Assembly (NCBI GenBank): GCA_034769895.1
Contig: JAWRYS010000973.1
Span: 1,033,001 to 1,097,000, forward strand
From: Magicicada septendecula
Lineage: Eukaryota > Arthropoda > Insecta > Hemiptera > Cicadidae
Direction: 5' to 3'
DNA length: 64,000 bases
In this document: positions 32,809 to 44,758 of the stretch, piece by piece
Layout: each line of letters starts with the position of its first letter
Position numbering within the stretch: position 1 is the stretch's first letter
Notes under the pieces: generated by a model
Databases searched by the model: none
What the model was told of the DNA's origin: nothing
The model's input: only the letters and a program-made list of their open reading frames with translations
Translations under genes and position numbers: made by a program

Positions 32809-35800
32809 AAATAGGCCACATTCACATACATAAATAATAAAATTGTGCCGTGCCTACACGGCGCTTCGTAAAAACTCCGTATAATATTTCTTAAGGGCCT
32901 TATATTAAAATATTTGTCAGCTGTTTTCGTTCTCGCTAACGCGTAAGTAGGCGTCGGTAACATGTAAGAGTGCGTGTCCTACCGGATGCCAACGCATTCT
33001 AGTGACTAATTAGCGTATTCAGCTTTCTCAGCGTAAGGACTCGCCAGTCCAGATATATTCAGCGGCGTATAAACAGCTATCTGCCTGGCGGAGAGAGAGT
33101 CGTTTTGATTGTTATAAATTTACTATCCGCCATGCGTACGTAGGCTCTAAGTGACCTTCCGGTAAGTCTGTTGAATATATTTGGTTCATTTCAGTATAAA
33201 ATATTTATATTTAACCCAAAATTATAGTGGATGCTTGTTGATAATGTTTTAGACATAGCCACGTGGCGGACAGGTTATAGGCTGATTCTTTGAGTTGTTC
33301 CAAATAGTAATACCGATTAAAATGCTGTAATTATAAGCTACATACAATCATTTCTATTGTATAAAAGGGGCGTGAAAAAATGAAAAATTTATTCTGTTAT
33401 TTTATGGCGAACTTTACAAACTGTCTGTGACCACGTGCGGCTGTATTGCACACGCCTGTTTGAGTTTGTTAAAGTGGGCATATCCACTCGTTATTTTGTG
33501 ATTTACTATATGTACATTGATGCTTGTCACGAAGATAATTCTATAATTATGTAGTGTTGAGGCCTTGAGTGGGTCAGAGTTTTTTAATTTACAAACTAAG
33601 GGTGAAAAATGTTAGAACGAGTCGGTGAACGGTTGGAGTTTGATATGCTGTGGCATGCTTTGATTACGAATTAAAGGCCAGTTAATTAATTAATATTATG
33701 CATGTATAGGGTTCCTGATCTTGGAGACTTGATTCGCTCCGTTTGGTGGCTGTAAACCTGCCACCATGACTTAAAGAAAATGTGATTGACTGGGCTCTCG
33801 TGATTCTGGCCACCAGGGAGAAGCTGCCGTTCCTCATGTCGCAGTAGCCCCAAAACATCTTATGGACGAAAGCAGGTGACATTTAAGCCTTTTATAATTC
33901 ACTCTAGGCCGTGGAAGTAGACTCCATATGCTGTGCAATTCACCAGTAAAAGCAAATTCACTCAATTCAGATGACTATTGTGCTCACGTTCGTCGGGACA
34001 TTAGTGATTACGAACCTTACGAACCTTCTCTATTTAAATCATTATATAATTACGCCTCAAAAGAATTGTGAACCCGGGGGCAGGCAATGTGTCCGGCCAT
34101 CATTATTCTTGTTACGAATTTTATTAGGTTGCAGTTGTGATACTGGGGGGGAGTAAGAATTGTAGCAGATTTATGTTGGTATTTTTTTTTATATATATAT
34201 ATGTATTATAATATAAAAAGGGGTTGGGTTTTTTTGAGGGTTTTAAGGGTTCTGTTGTTCTGTAACCTGAGGCCGACACCTGTTGATGCAGTTGTCTGCA
34301 TGCATGGGACATGTTATTAGGTGCTGTAACTGGTATGGGCACATGTTTGCGCCCGGGTAGATTCAGCCGTCTGTGAATTCATTTAAATATTGTCATAAAG
34401 CTTAAATTATTTATTCTACAATTTTATAACATTATTCCGGCTCTTTAATAATTAAATTCATGATTGTTTTTTTTTAAATGCCAAGCTCAGTTAAGGATTT
34501 CTCATGCTTTTAGTATAGAATTATTTTTCTGCTTTCTCATTGTGCCATTTTATAATTGTAAAATTTATAATATGCGCTTCTGTTTATAATTATTTTCTGG
34601 TGATCATAATACACTTGAATTTTCTTGAAAATTCTGTATTCTTATAGAAGCACAGGGGAGAGTGAAAGTCTACTACTTTATAGACCATACAGACACGTTA
34701 ATCATGTGAGGGTAGTTGCTATCAGGGGACAAGCCCAAATGTCCAATTATGAATTTGTAATAGGAGGGAGTGTACAGGCTGCTGTGCCAGTCGAAATTGC
34801 CGAATTCTAGTCTTTCTAATTAATCCAGTTTTTTTTACTTAGATCATGTTCTTGTGGGGTTCATGGGTTTTAATTATGAGAATTCATATAAGTCTGTCTG
34901 CCGGGTTGAATTTGTTATTTTGTCTGTAATATATATGTATTCGTGTATCTATGTCAGTCTATATGTTGCATGTCATGGGTTTTAGAAGAATATTAGATTA
35001 TTTATATGTCCTGTTTATATGATTACTATGATGATTGATGCTATGTGCCTTTCTTAGATTATATAGATGTATATATACTGTTGAATTATATTAACAAATT
35101 TTAAATTATTATGGATATGAAAATACTTACAAAATTAACTTAATTATATGAAGATGCATATATACTGTTGAATTATATTAACAATTTTTCTTGAATTAAT
35201 ATGAATATGATACGACTTGGGAAAGGCACTACAATTGTATGAAGAAGTATCAGAGGTTCAATTGTATGGGTAAATGTTAAATTGAAATTCCTATGCAGAG
35301 GTGTAGAAAACGAAGTATGCATATAATAAAAATTGTTATTAATTGATGACTCGTTGGGCACTTGGTGAAACATATTAATACAAAGGTTTTGTAAAATATA
35401 TAAAAACACTTGGTAAGATTCACAAATTTTTGAAACTTACCAAGTGTTTTTATATATTTTACAAAAAAATTGTTATTGTTGTCTTACAGCAGAGTTTCAT
35501 TGCAAGTCCCGTCTCACTGGACCCAGCGCTTTTTTTTTTTGCTTTTCTAGGCCTTCCGCCTAGTTTTAATTAACTAGGTTTTTAATTAACTCTTAAAAAA
35601 AAAAATTGTTTTTTTTATAAAGCATAAAAAAACTGAAATAGGGGTTACAAAATTACAAAGCTAACAAAACTGTTTAAAAACACAGATATCAAAATTGCAT
35701 ATAAAACTAATAAAAATAATTTACAAAAACGAAATAACCCACACAACAAAGATAGTACTACAACTAACGGTATATACAAAATTGGATGCCAAGATTGCAA

Positions 35801-36483
35801 TAAATGTTACATAGGACAAACAAAAAACAGCTGAGAAACGTTATTTTCAACATCTAAATGCATACAAAAAACCAGAAATATATAAATCCAATTTGCCCAC
35901 ATATGCAATAAACACGGGACATGAATTCCCAGACATAACCAATGTGACACTAATAAAATATATACCACACACAAAGGGACCATAATGAACATTTGGGAAA
36001 ATTTACAAATATACAAACATAAAACACAAAACAAACAAATACCTGACAAATACAAATCAATACAAAAAATGACACAATATTCAAAGCACTCAACATCGAA
36101 AATACACAAAATACTAATACATACACCACAATCACACACAATAAAACGACTTTAAAATACCAGAGATCAACAAGAAACCAAAATTGTGTTTATATATTTC
36201 TGGTTTTTTGTATGCATTTAGATGTTCAAAATAAGGTTTTTTCAGCTGTTTTTTTTTTGTTTGTCCTATGTAACATTGAATGCCAAGATTGCAATAAATG
36301 ATACATGGGACAAACAAAAAAAACAGCTGAAAAAACGTTATTTTAATAATCCCACTTTAAAATACCAGAGACCTACAAGAAACCAAAATAGCGTCCAGCC
36401 AACACATAAATACTTCACCAGACGCAAGATCACGAAGGCTGAGGATGAGAACACAGGAGTTCTCGAAACATGTTCCAAATAAG
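32809..36483 (+). mobile_element. Penelope-like element copy A (split by solo LTR, rearranged)
   Basis: Pieces at 32809-32843 and 35650-36483 are continuous with the uninterrupted copy at 46283 once the solo LTR is removed. The second piece encodes a GIY-YIG-type nuclease region: CQDCNKCYIGQT, then a single-base slip, RYFQHLNAYKKPEIY and YAINTGHEFPDITN. From 36187 to 36275 a segment of this same region is present in inverted orientation, followed by another direct partial copy, so the 3' half is scrambled. The C-terminus (KYFTRRKITKAEDENTG) ends at a hammerhead-like motif, 36439-36469. Confidence 0.8.
32844..35649 (-). mobile_element. Solo LTR (2.8 kb), family C
   Basis: Starts TGTGCCGTGCC and ends GGGGTTACA, with a 4 bp target duplication AAAT at 32840-32843 and 35650-35653. 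The empty site is seen at about 46313-46320. Its last 150 bp (GTCCCGTCTCACTGGACCCAGCGC, AGGCCTT..CCTAGTTTTAATT) match the complement of the first 170 bp of the solo LTR at 50304, so both are one family in opposite orientation. No internal coding region remains, which fits LTR-LTR recombination. Several short open frames inside are not convincing. Confidence 0.85.
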
Positions 36484-36526
36484 GGAGAAATAACATCTAG
36501 ATGTAAAATATATATACATTTTAAAT

Positions 36527-36530
<4 letters not shown>

Positions 36531-36581
<51 letters not shown>

Positions 36582-36582
36582 G
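36531..36582. repeat. (AT)n microsatellite
   Basis: About 25 AT repeats lie between Penelope-like copy A and the 3' end of the Jockey LINE. Either element could have contributed it as a tail. Confidence 0.95.
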
Positions 36583-37543
36583 ACGGCAGCGGTATGCGAA
36601 CATCTGCTCTCCGGTACCAGCGGTGGACACAGCGAGCCAATCCGGCATCAGCAGCCGCCGAGACGTGACCAACTGCGTGTTCGGAGCTAGCGATTCAGCG
36701 ATCCCGGTTAGTTAATAAAACCCGGGCCGGCAGAAAATTTTACACACACTAGACGTAGAGACAGCTGCTCGCTCTGGACGGACCTGCTCTCTTGGACTAG
36801 CTCTCTCTGGACGACTTCAGAAGCCTTTTTCGCTGTCATCATCCGCTGCCCTGCTGCCTTCGCTTTGAAGAGGACAGTCAATTATCTTCTGCTGCCCTGC
36901 TTGCTGGAATTCATCAGGCCTAAGAAGAAAGAAGACTACAACTCAGCTGGCTGGTGGACTGAGTAGCCAGCACACACAGCTGAGTTCGTCGGACCTTCTA
37001 AGGGCCACCAGCCGATCGACCCTTTTCAGGACCACCAACAGCCGTTGAAGAGGAAGCACTTTCAGCCTGCAAGAGCTTAAAGTTGCGCAACGCATCTTGC
37101 CAGCTGACGCTCAGGCTCTTAGGTAGCGCTGCCTAGGGCGATCCTTGCGAGCCCCCACCAGTGGTAAGCGAGCTTGGATATCGCCTAGGTAAAGAGGCCG
37201 GTGGACACCTCTCTTGGTAAAGAGAGGTATCTAACGAAGCCGGTCATTAGCCCAGCTCGTAGAAAGCCTGAGGGTTCCAGTTGTCCCGCTTGCGATCCAA
37301 CTCGGGCCGGACCCTAGGTCCCTGGTTACCGCCGGAGGCAGCCTGGCTGCCTCTGGTCGGCGAACCTCCCGCTCGTTGGCGGATATACCCAGCAGGGTCA
37401 GTGGCTGTGCGGGACGAAGGGCTTGCCCGTCGCCCGCTCGTGTACTACGTCCCGAGCTTCAGAAGAGCTCCTGCCGTAGGGACTACTGATATTCTGGATT
37501 TAGGGTGTGGCCTGCTACCGGCCGTGGGTTTTCAATTAATTTT
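36583..37543 (-). other. 3' untranslated region of the Jockey LINE
   Basis: GC-rich, no conserved coding frame, continuous in composition with ORF2. It contains internally similar GGTAAAGAGAGG / GGTAAAGAGGCC pieces near 37188-37225. The end at 36583 abuts (AT)n instead of poly(A). Confidence 0.6.
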
Positions 37544-40254
37544 TTAATTGAGGGTGAGTGTTCGCCGAGGCCGGGTCCAAGATTCTCCTGGCACAGATTG
37601 GTAGCGACCGAGGGCGCTAATGAGATGGTTGCCCTGGAATCGGGCGGAGCGACGATAGAATTTGCGGGACAGTGTCCGTATAGTGGCGTCCAGGGAACGG
37701 ACACGGAGGGATTCACGGATGGTTTTGTTGGATGTCAGATAATGGGCTTTGCATGCCCAGCGCAATCCTCGGTCGAGGAGAGACTGAAGCTTTCGCTTAT
37801 GGGTCTTGGCCAAGTAGCCCCAAACGGGCATCGCGTAGGTAACCATCGGCGCCACATAAGTGGAGACGATAAGCTTCCCTAGGCGGCGGGTCATGGCGTT
37901 CCTACATAGTATGGGTCGGAGTTGATAAAGACGATGGGCGGTCTTTCGGGCTACTTGCGCAGAGTGTGTCCGCCAGGTGAGACGTCGGTCGAGGTGAACC
38001 CCGAGGTACCTGATCTCTCGAGACCAGGGCAGAAGTGTATCGCCTACGTAGAGTCTGTCGGGGAGCCTAAAGCGTCTGGAGAAGACTACTGCTGTGCTCT
38101 TGGCTGCGTTGATGGCAACTCTCCATTTCTCTGCCCACTCAACGTATTCGTCCAATTGTTCCTGGAGCCAGATAACGGCCGTCTCAGCACGACGATCGAC
38201 AGCATACACTGCCGTGTCGTCGGCGAACATGGCCAACCTGGTGGCAGGCAACTTGGGCACGTCGTTGACGTACACAGAGAAAAGCAGGGGGCCCAAGACA
38301 CTTCCCTGAGGGACACCAGCAGTAATAGCCCTTTCCGAGGAAAGGGTGTTATCAACTCTCACGCGAAAGGTTCTGTTCCGAAGAAAGCTAGCAATCAGAT
38401 GAAGGTAGCAATCCGGAAGCAGAATCTCCGTGAGTTTGTAAAGTAGGCCTGGATGCCAAACACGATCGAAAGCCTTCTCGACATCAAGGAAAACGGCGAC
38501 GGTCTGCTCCCGCGAGCAACCGGCCTCGGCCACGGTCTCCACGAAACGCATCAATTGATGCGTCGAGGAGTGCCCAGCACGAACACCGAATTGCTCGGGG
38601 ACCAGAATATCGAACCGTTGAAGGTGATTCGTTAGCCGCCGCTGGACTAGTCGTTCGAAGACTTTCGAAGTGGACGACAGCAGGCTGATAGGCCGGAGGT
38701 TCTCGGCGAACTTGTGGTCTTTTCCCGGCTTCGGGATCATCGTGACCGTAGCCGAACGCCATTTCTTAGGAAAGTAGGCGAATCGGTAGCAGGCATTGAA
38801 CAAATCGACCAGGAAGCGAACTCCCCGGTCCGGAAGTCTCTGTAGGGCGGTGTTAGTAACACCGTCCGGTCCAGGGCTCTTCCGGGGCCGAAGCGCTAAA
38901 AGCCTGTCCGTTACCTCTTCCACCGAAGTGGGTTCAGGTTCGGATGTGATCGGGCTGCCGAGAGAAGCCTCAACTTCGGCTTCTATCTCCTCGTCGGAGT
39001 CTGGGTCCCCGGACGGGTTAGGAGCAAATTGAAGCTCCAAGTACCCGGCCAGGAACTCTGATTTCTCGTCCGGCTTGGCAAGGGGATGTCCACCAGGCCC
39101 GTTGATGGCCGGGAGTGGAGGACGGCGCCTCTTCCCGGTCATCGCGGTAGGTATCCTGTAAACGGAGGAGTCCCCGTCCGGTGCATCATCTGCCATTTTG
39201 GCGACCGTAAATTCCCAGCAGCCTCGTCGGAAGGCCTGCAAGTCACGACGTAACTTGCCGGCCGCCCGATTGAAGCTGGCTTTGTCGTCCGGATCTCGCG
39301 TCCGCTGCCACCGTCTCCGAAGTCTGTTCTTCTCTAAAGCGAGAAGACGGACTTCTTCTGGGATCCGGTGATAATCGGGTGTGAGATTAGGCTTCATCCG
39401 TGAGCACACGCCGACAGAAGAGGCCACGGCTTCATCGAACAAGGCGACCGCCTCGTCGATGTGCTGAGTGGTATCAAGCGGAACCTCCTCGGGAAGCCTG
39501 CGATAAAAGGCAGGCCCGAAGCGGTCCCACTCGACCACTCGTGGCGCTGCTCTCCCAATCGTGTGACGGGTAGGTACGTGCACCTCGATGGGACAATGGT
39601 CAGAGGACAGTTCCGTTAACACGGATACCTCAATCTGGTTGACAACTCCCTTGACAACTGCACTGTCTAGTATTTAAGGTCGGGCTCCAGGTCGGAGGGG
39701 ATAGTACGTCGGTAGTCCAGGTCCGTAGGCTCGTAGTCGGTGGTCGTGAAGGTACCTGCTAAGCGCCCTCCCGGATGGCGTAGTCAGTCGACTACCCCAG
39801 TCGGGGTGTTTGCAGTTCAGGTCACCTGCAAGAATTACCTTCCTATGCGCACTGAAAATTGCGGACAGGTCGGCGTCTAGAACGGGTTTGGTCGGCAGTT
39901 TGTAAGCCGAAACCAGGAGGACACCTCCGAGAACTCCGGAGAGTTCAACGGCTGTGGCCTCGATATTTTGGCGAGGAGGCAAGACCACGCGGTGATGTGC
40001 AATGCAACGTTTCACCGCTATGGCCGTACCATCCCCCGCGTTCCGCAAGGTCTATCGTCCCTGTAAAACGCATAGTTGGGCAATCTCACGTTGTTATTGG
40101 CCCTAAGCCAGGTCTCAGAGAGGAGAAGCACGTCGGGCTTGCGACGGGCTAGGAACTCTCTAAGTTCCTCGAGTTTGGGCAGAAGGCTGTTGGCGTTCCA
40201 CGCTATAATGGAAAGGTCGCGCTTAATGGAGGTGATTCTGTTAGCGTGGAGCAT
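37544..40254 (-). pseudogene. Jockey LINE ORF2: endonuclease and reverse transcriptase
   Basis: The N-terminal part (from 40254) reads LSIIAWNANSLLPKLEELR and DVLLLSETWL, the start of an APE-type endonuclease. A single-base shift near 40030-40048 leads to GDGTAIAVKR and VILAGDLNCKHPDWGS (catalytic D-N). A TAA at about 39675 precedes ELSSDHCPIEV (catalytic S-D-H). The rest is open to 37544. Reverse transcriptase motifs are KSPGPDGVTN, RPISLLSSTSKVFERL, VFLDVEKAFDRVWH, AGVPQGSVLGPLLFSVYVND and LAMFADDTAVYAV. FADD is intact, so only the endonuclease breaks prevent a full protein. The order and wording match the Jockey clade (established family knowledge). Confidence 0.92.
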
Positions 40255-40427
40255 TACAGAAGACCTATGGCGGCTGCAGCTTCCGCGAGGAGGAGGAACT
40301 TTTCAGTCGGGGTCGCCGTACGAAGACGTTCCCGGATGGATCGATCAAGACGGGTCACTTCTTCGCGGTCATATTCCTCGAGGAAAGACTTTACCTCGGC
40401 TAGAGCTGAGGGGGGTGTGGACGACGA

Positions 40428-41474
40428 CTAAGCAGATGGGGCAGGGTCGCTGCGGGCGGCGGCAGCATAGCTGCGGGCTGAATTCACCCGAGATGTGTTC
40501 CTGGGTGGGCGCTCGGTCCTTTCAGCTGCAGGACGGGGCTCTACTCTGGACTGCCGAGCAACCCCAGCGCCAGAGCGCTGCGTTGGTCTGGTTTGCGGTT
40601 TCTGGGCAGGGGGAGCGGGAGCAGCGTCTTTCTGTTTCTTCTGCTTCTTTTTCTTCCTATTCTTAGGCCAGCCGCCGGTTGGAGAGATTCTGACCTCTCC
40701 GGGACTGGCTCGTCTTCTTCTGGGGCAGGTTCCTCGTCCATTGGAACGGGCTGATCTAGGGCCGATGCTGGCGTAGCATGCTCTTCCCGAGCAGGTGGGG
40801 ACGATGCACGTGGCTGAGCACGTGGGCGAGGTCGGGCGGGAGGTTGTGGCACAGATGAGCTGACCTTCTCCGGGAGACGGGGAAAGCCAGCACGATCCGG
40901 GACGACTGGAAGCTGCTGGCGGGCAGGAGGGTTGTTCCTGTCCGCGGCCTGCCTCAGATGCTGCTGGAAAACCCAGCATCCTAGGTAATTCGCCGAGTGA
41001 GGGTCGCCGCAATTAATACAAATAATACAATAATAATACAATTAATACAATTGACAGGCCTTGGTCGGATGAGGCTTTCCGCATCTGACGCAGAGCTCTG
41101 CGTTGTGGCAGCTGTCCGAGCCGTGCCCGAACCGTTGGCAACGATGGCACTGCGGGACGTGGCCAGCTTCGCGGCTCCTTTCAACTTTTATTCGAAGCCC
41201 GCAAAGACTGGTCAGGCCCAGCAGTCTGTCTGCCTGCGGATATACCCGTTTCGGGCGCGGCAACGAGCACGCAGTGGCTCGCCACCTCCATACCCCACAC
41301 GAGCGATTCGCCGTGTTCTCCGGTCATGGATGCGGACCAAGTCGTAGATCCCCGGACGGTTCCGCTGCCCGGTGACGAGACCGACGCTTTCGTGGCGGTT
41401 GGGCCACGGGGGCGCCCGGTTAAGGAACCGAGGCGGAAGCGATCCTCCTCAACCTCTTCCTCGGTATCCGCCAT
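40428..41474 (-). pseudogene. Jockey LINE ORF1 (gag-like)
   Basis: Starts at 41474 with an acidic leader (MADTEEEVEEDRF). After a frame change it reads QCHRCQRFGHGSDSC and CVRCGKPHPTKAC, two CCHC zinc knuckles, and a third, CINCGDPHSANYLGC, follows near 41005. Between the second and third knuckles a ~40 bp AT-rich stretch of AATAC/AATTA repeats is inserted and carries a stop. The C-terminus is proline- and arginine-rich (PPARPRPRAQPRASSP), then lysine-rich (KNRKKKKQKKQK), and ends SARSYAAAARSD. At least three frame breaks are present. Confidence 0.82.
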
Positions 41475-42482
41475 GGCAGAATGAATGTAATAAATTAATT
41501 GTTATGTTAAATGAAAATGTGTAAATTTATGTATGATTGAAAAAAAAGTCTGTAAATGTGATGAGCGTTGATTGAGTGGAGTAGGTGGTATCACGTAATG
41601 AATTGTTTATATTAGCTAATCTATCTGTGTCTAAGGATAACAGAGATATCAACCACGTGTTTACGTTTGTTTACATTCAAAATGACAGAAGTCAAATTTA
41701 TTGAAGAAGGGGGATTTTTTGTTTGAAAAGTACTATTTATTTATTTTGAGTTGTATTATATTGTTATAAAAAACGGAGGTGATATTATTTTATGTTAAAA
41801 AAAAAATTTGTGGACATGTAAGCAAATTTTTTTTATACGTGGAGGGAATATTCATGCAATGGAACGTCGCAGAAAGCGTATTTGTAGCTAGGACTACATG
41901 CTTTTATACCAATTTATGACGTTATAGACATGTTGAAAATTGATTTTGTCTAAATTTTGTAAAATAGCTATACGTCTTGAATTAAGAAATGACTAAATAA
42001 CAGTTGTATGTCAAAATCCCGATAAATTTATTTTCTGTCATAGTAAGTGCGAATTTAGTGCGCGAGTGCGCGTGTTATCCGTATTTACATGAATATTTTT
42101 GGTTTAAAGTGACGTATTGAACTGAGACTTGGACAGCTCGTGCACCTAAATTAGCGCCACCGTTTCCGTATGTCAAAGACTCGAAACATATTATTTTTAA
42201 CAGAATTCATCTTTCTAAAGTATCCCCCCTTCTGACCTTCTGAAAGTCATAAAATGTTTTGATAAAATCTATATATGCGTTTGCAGACTTCAGCCAAATT
42301 GTGCAGGACTTTTGTCTATTTTTCTAACCCATCAATCACGTGCTAGGGGTTTTGACCAATCAGAGGCTCCTATTTTCATTCAGATTGGGTCTCCGCGAAG
42401 GAAGTTTCAGTCAGTTCGACCTACCAGCTCGACCTAAACAGACATTCTCTCGATGCGAGTTTTCGTATTAGTATACGTTTCT

Positions 42483-42492
42483 ATATAAGGGG
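42483..42492 (+). promoter_or_regulatory. TATA-like promoter candidate
   Basis: TATATAAGGGG at about 42483 lies in a GC-richer stretch. A region with splice or LTR leader character follows, including CTGGCAGCGAGGGGTAGC at about 42831, which could be an LTR-element primer site. No downstream coding sequence supports a gene. Confidence 0.25.
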
Positions 42493-43693
42493 TACGGGTA
42501 CGGATTCTTAGCAAAGAATTGCCTGTTTTCTAAAATTCTATTGGGTACTAGAACTCAAATAATATAAATTTAATTTAATAATTAATTAGTGCTATTCTCG
42601 CGAGAGTTAAGATATCCTCTTAGGGTCTGGTGTATTTAACGGAATACATCTGTGTGAACGCAAGAACACATCAAGACTCGGGAAGGCCTACGTACAATAC
42701 ACCGAAACCACATTAATTTAAATTAAAACCCATTATCGAGTCCTGAGTAAAGAGATAAACGCTATCGGTGTATCGGCGTGCGTGCGTGTGAGCGGAGTGT
42801 CCACGTGTCATCAGTGCAGCAGATTTCAGCTGGCAGCGAGGGGTAGCAGATTCTACAGGCCGCGAGAAGAGCAGTGCAACGGATCAATGGTGTCATAAAA
42901 GGAATTCAACGACCAAGTAAAAATATACATTTAAGGAAAGAAACTTTCAAATCATTTTACAGACATTAATAAATTTAGAATAAATAAATTTTTCGTTCAC
43001 ATACCATTTTAAATTTGTTTAATATATATACCTTACCCCAGATAAAATACTCTATCATTATTGTGTTTTAATACTATGCCTTATATTTTTTTTTAGCTAT
43101 ATATAGCAACAATTCATATACTTGCATATTTGCCCAGGGCGGTATGTTTGTAAATATTTAGCATAGAAATTATATGATAAACAGTTTTTAACAATATTCT
43201 GCAGGCTCAGAATTGTCAGATAGCGTACACCTACCCCGCGTGAATACAGCGCTTGTGTGTTTGTGTGTGTGAACGCAAGCTACGACAGGAAAAGTAGGGG
43301 TGATGCGTACGGCTGCAATCAGGTTTTCACCGGATAAAAATAAATTAATTAATACGTTTTAAAGCTGTGAACCCAAATTATAAAGACACTATTACATTAA
43401 GGAATGTTTAACGAATATGGTGATATAAAAATGATTCCAAAATGTGCAATAATAAAGACGCCAGGTAAATTAATATTGATTACTAGTGTAATTAAATAGT
43501 AATTAATGTGTGTGTTATATGTGAGTGACCAGGAAAAAATTACCCAAACGATGATATTGCTCGTGCTTAGAGTATGTTTACGAAATCGCGAAAATGAACC
43601 AAAAAGTGTTTTGTAATTAAAAGGACGCTTTGCACGAAGTGACAATATCTAACAGGTCGAAAACAGTCCTGGACCTGTCAGATCGCCGTCCAG

Positions 43694-43701
43694 TATAAAT
43701 A
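43694..43701 (+). promoter_or_regulatory. TATA box candidate
   Basis: TATAAATA within a GC-richer block, followed about 25-30 bp later by a CTCAGACTC stretch where a start site would fall and by AATAAA at about 43976. The spacing resembles an LTR with promoter and poly(A) signal. Direct ends were not found. Confidence 0.3.
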
Positions 43702-43915
43702 CCACCGGCAATTTTTGGGCGGTCTCAGACTCAAGAACTCTGCACACAACGTCACGCTGCCGGTCTGCCGATCGATCAGGACCACACACACTTTACCACA
43801 CACACCAAGACGTATGGAGGAACTCTGGACCATCACAAACAACAACCCGTAGAGACAGAGAACACAGCATCAGCATAATCATCATCATCAACATCAAATT
43901 CTCAGGATTCAGGAC

Positions 43916-43946
43916 ACGCACACACACACACGCGCGCGCGCGCGCA
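43916..43946. repeat. (CA)n(CG)n microsatellite
   Basis: A CACACACA run passes into CGCGCGCG over about 30 bp. CG dinucleotides in such number are rare in this window. Confidence 0.9.
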
Positions 43947-44577
43947 ACGGTAACGGCAGATGTACGCAGGTGATGAATAAACAATTATATTTGTTTGTTG
44001 GTGAAAAGAACTTTCAAAAAAAATTGAACATTAACAACAAAGACTTAAGTTTTTAAATTTAAATAGTAGTTAAAGTAAATAATGTAAATGAATAAGAAAA
44101 TTTAAAAACTACTAATCTTCTGCTATATGTTAAAATCTGCGTGTGTCAGTAGAATTAAATAAAAGGTTGAAAGTAAATGTTATTATTTTTTTTTGTTTAT
44201 AGCAACAAGTAACTTTGTTCTTGAGTTTAATATTATTTTTGTTTGTATATGAGTTTCTATTATTATTTAAAAATTGGAGTAAAGTCAGACACACTGAAAT
44301 ACAAAAAAATTTAGATAATTTGTTAACATGTCTGTTTAGCTAGTAAGATTATATCGTTATTTATTTTAATATGTCATGAATAGCAGATAAGGTTATATGG
44401 TACTTTATGTAAACTTATAAAAGAGAATATTATATTTATCAAAGATTGGAAATTTTAATATTTGAATATTTTCAATTAACGTTATTGAATCATAGAATGA
44501 TTATTTTTAAAGAGTTTTAATTAAATATTTTATGTCAAAAACATCTCACTCCTCTTTGAAAATTATTTAATTATTGT

Positions 44578-44692
44578 GCAACTACAAATACTTGACGCAA
44601 CGAGAATAAAAAAAAATCCTGCCACCTGGTGACCTGGCCGGTGTAATATACTTCATAGTTGCGTTGAGTACATGGTAATGTATTTGTGTAGT
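44578..44692. repeat. Small foldback sequence
   Basis: Imperfect inverted repeat: GCAACTACAAATACTTGACGC on the left and GTTGCGTTGAGTAC...GTATTTGTGTAGTT on the right, around a GC-richer centre. Possibly a short MITE; no target duplication was clear. Confidence 0.45.
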
Positions 44693-44714
44693 TTTTGAAA
44701 TACTTGTAACTTTG

Positions 44715-44717
<3 letters not shown>

Positions 44718-44757
<40 letters not shown>
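44718..44757. repeat. (AT)n microsatellite
   Basis: About 20 AT repeats at the outer end of Penelope-like copy B. Confidence 0.95.

Positions 44758-44758
<1 letters not shown>

Larger units (their letters stand above)
36583..41474 (-). mobile_element. Jockey-clade LINE, GC-rich
   Basis: A two-ORF non-LTR retrotransposon on the minus strand: gag-like ORF1 (41474 to 40428), endonuclease plus reverse-transcriptase ORF2 (40254 to 37544), and about 0.96 kb of 3' untranslated sequence down to the (AT)n tract. It is far richer in GC than everything around it. The RT part is one clean 692-codon frame, while endonuclease and gag carry a few frame breaks. It is therefore one of the younger insertions, though not clearly active. 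Confidence 0.9.
41475..44577. other. Large unassigned region
   Basis: No recognisable protein-coding sequence on either strand. It may contain the 5' leader of the Jockey LINE on its left edge and two promoter-like stretches (below). Composition varies, with GC-richer patches at 42400-42500, 42760-42900 and 43660-43980, which look like pieces of LTRs or untranslated regions. Confidence 0.4.

Noticed and set aside
37922..38446. 174-codon plus frame and other plus frames in 37-41 kb
   Set aside because: Antisense shadows of the GC-rich Jockey ORF2 and ORF1, which show clear family motifs on the minus strand.
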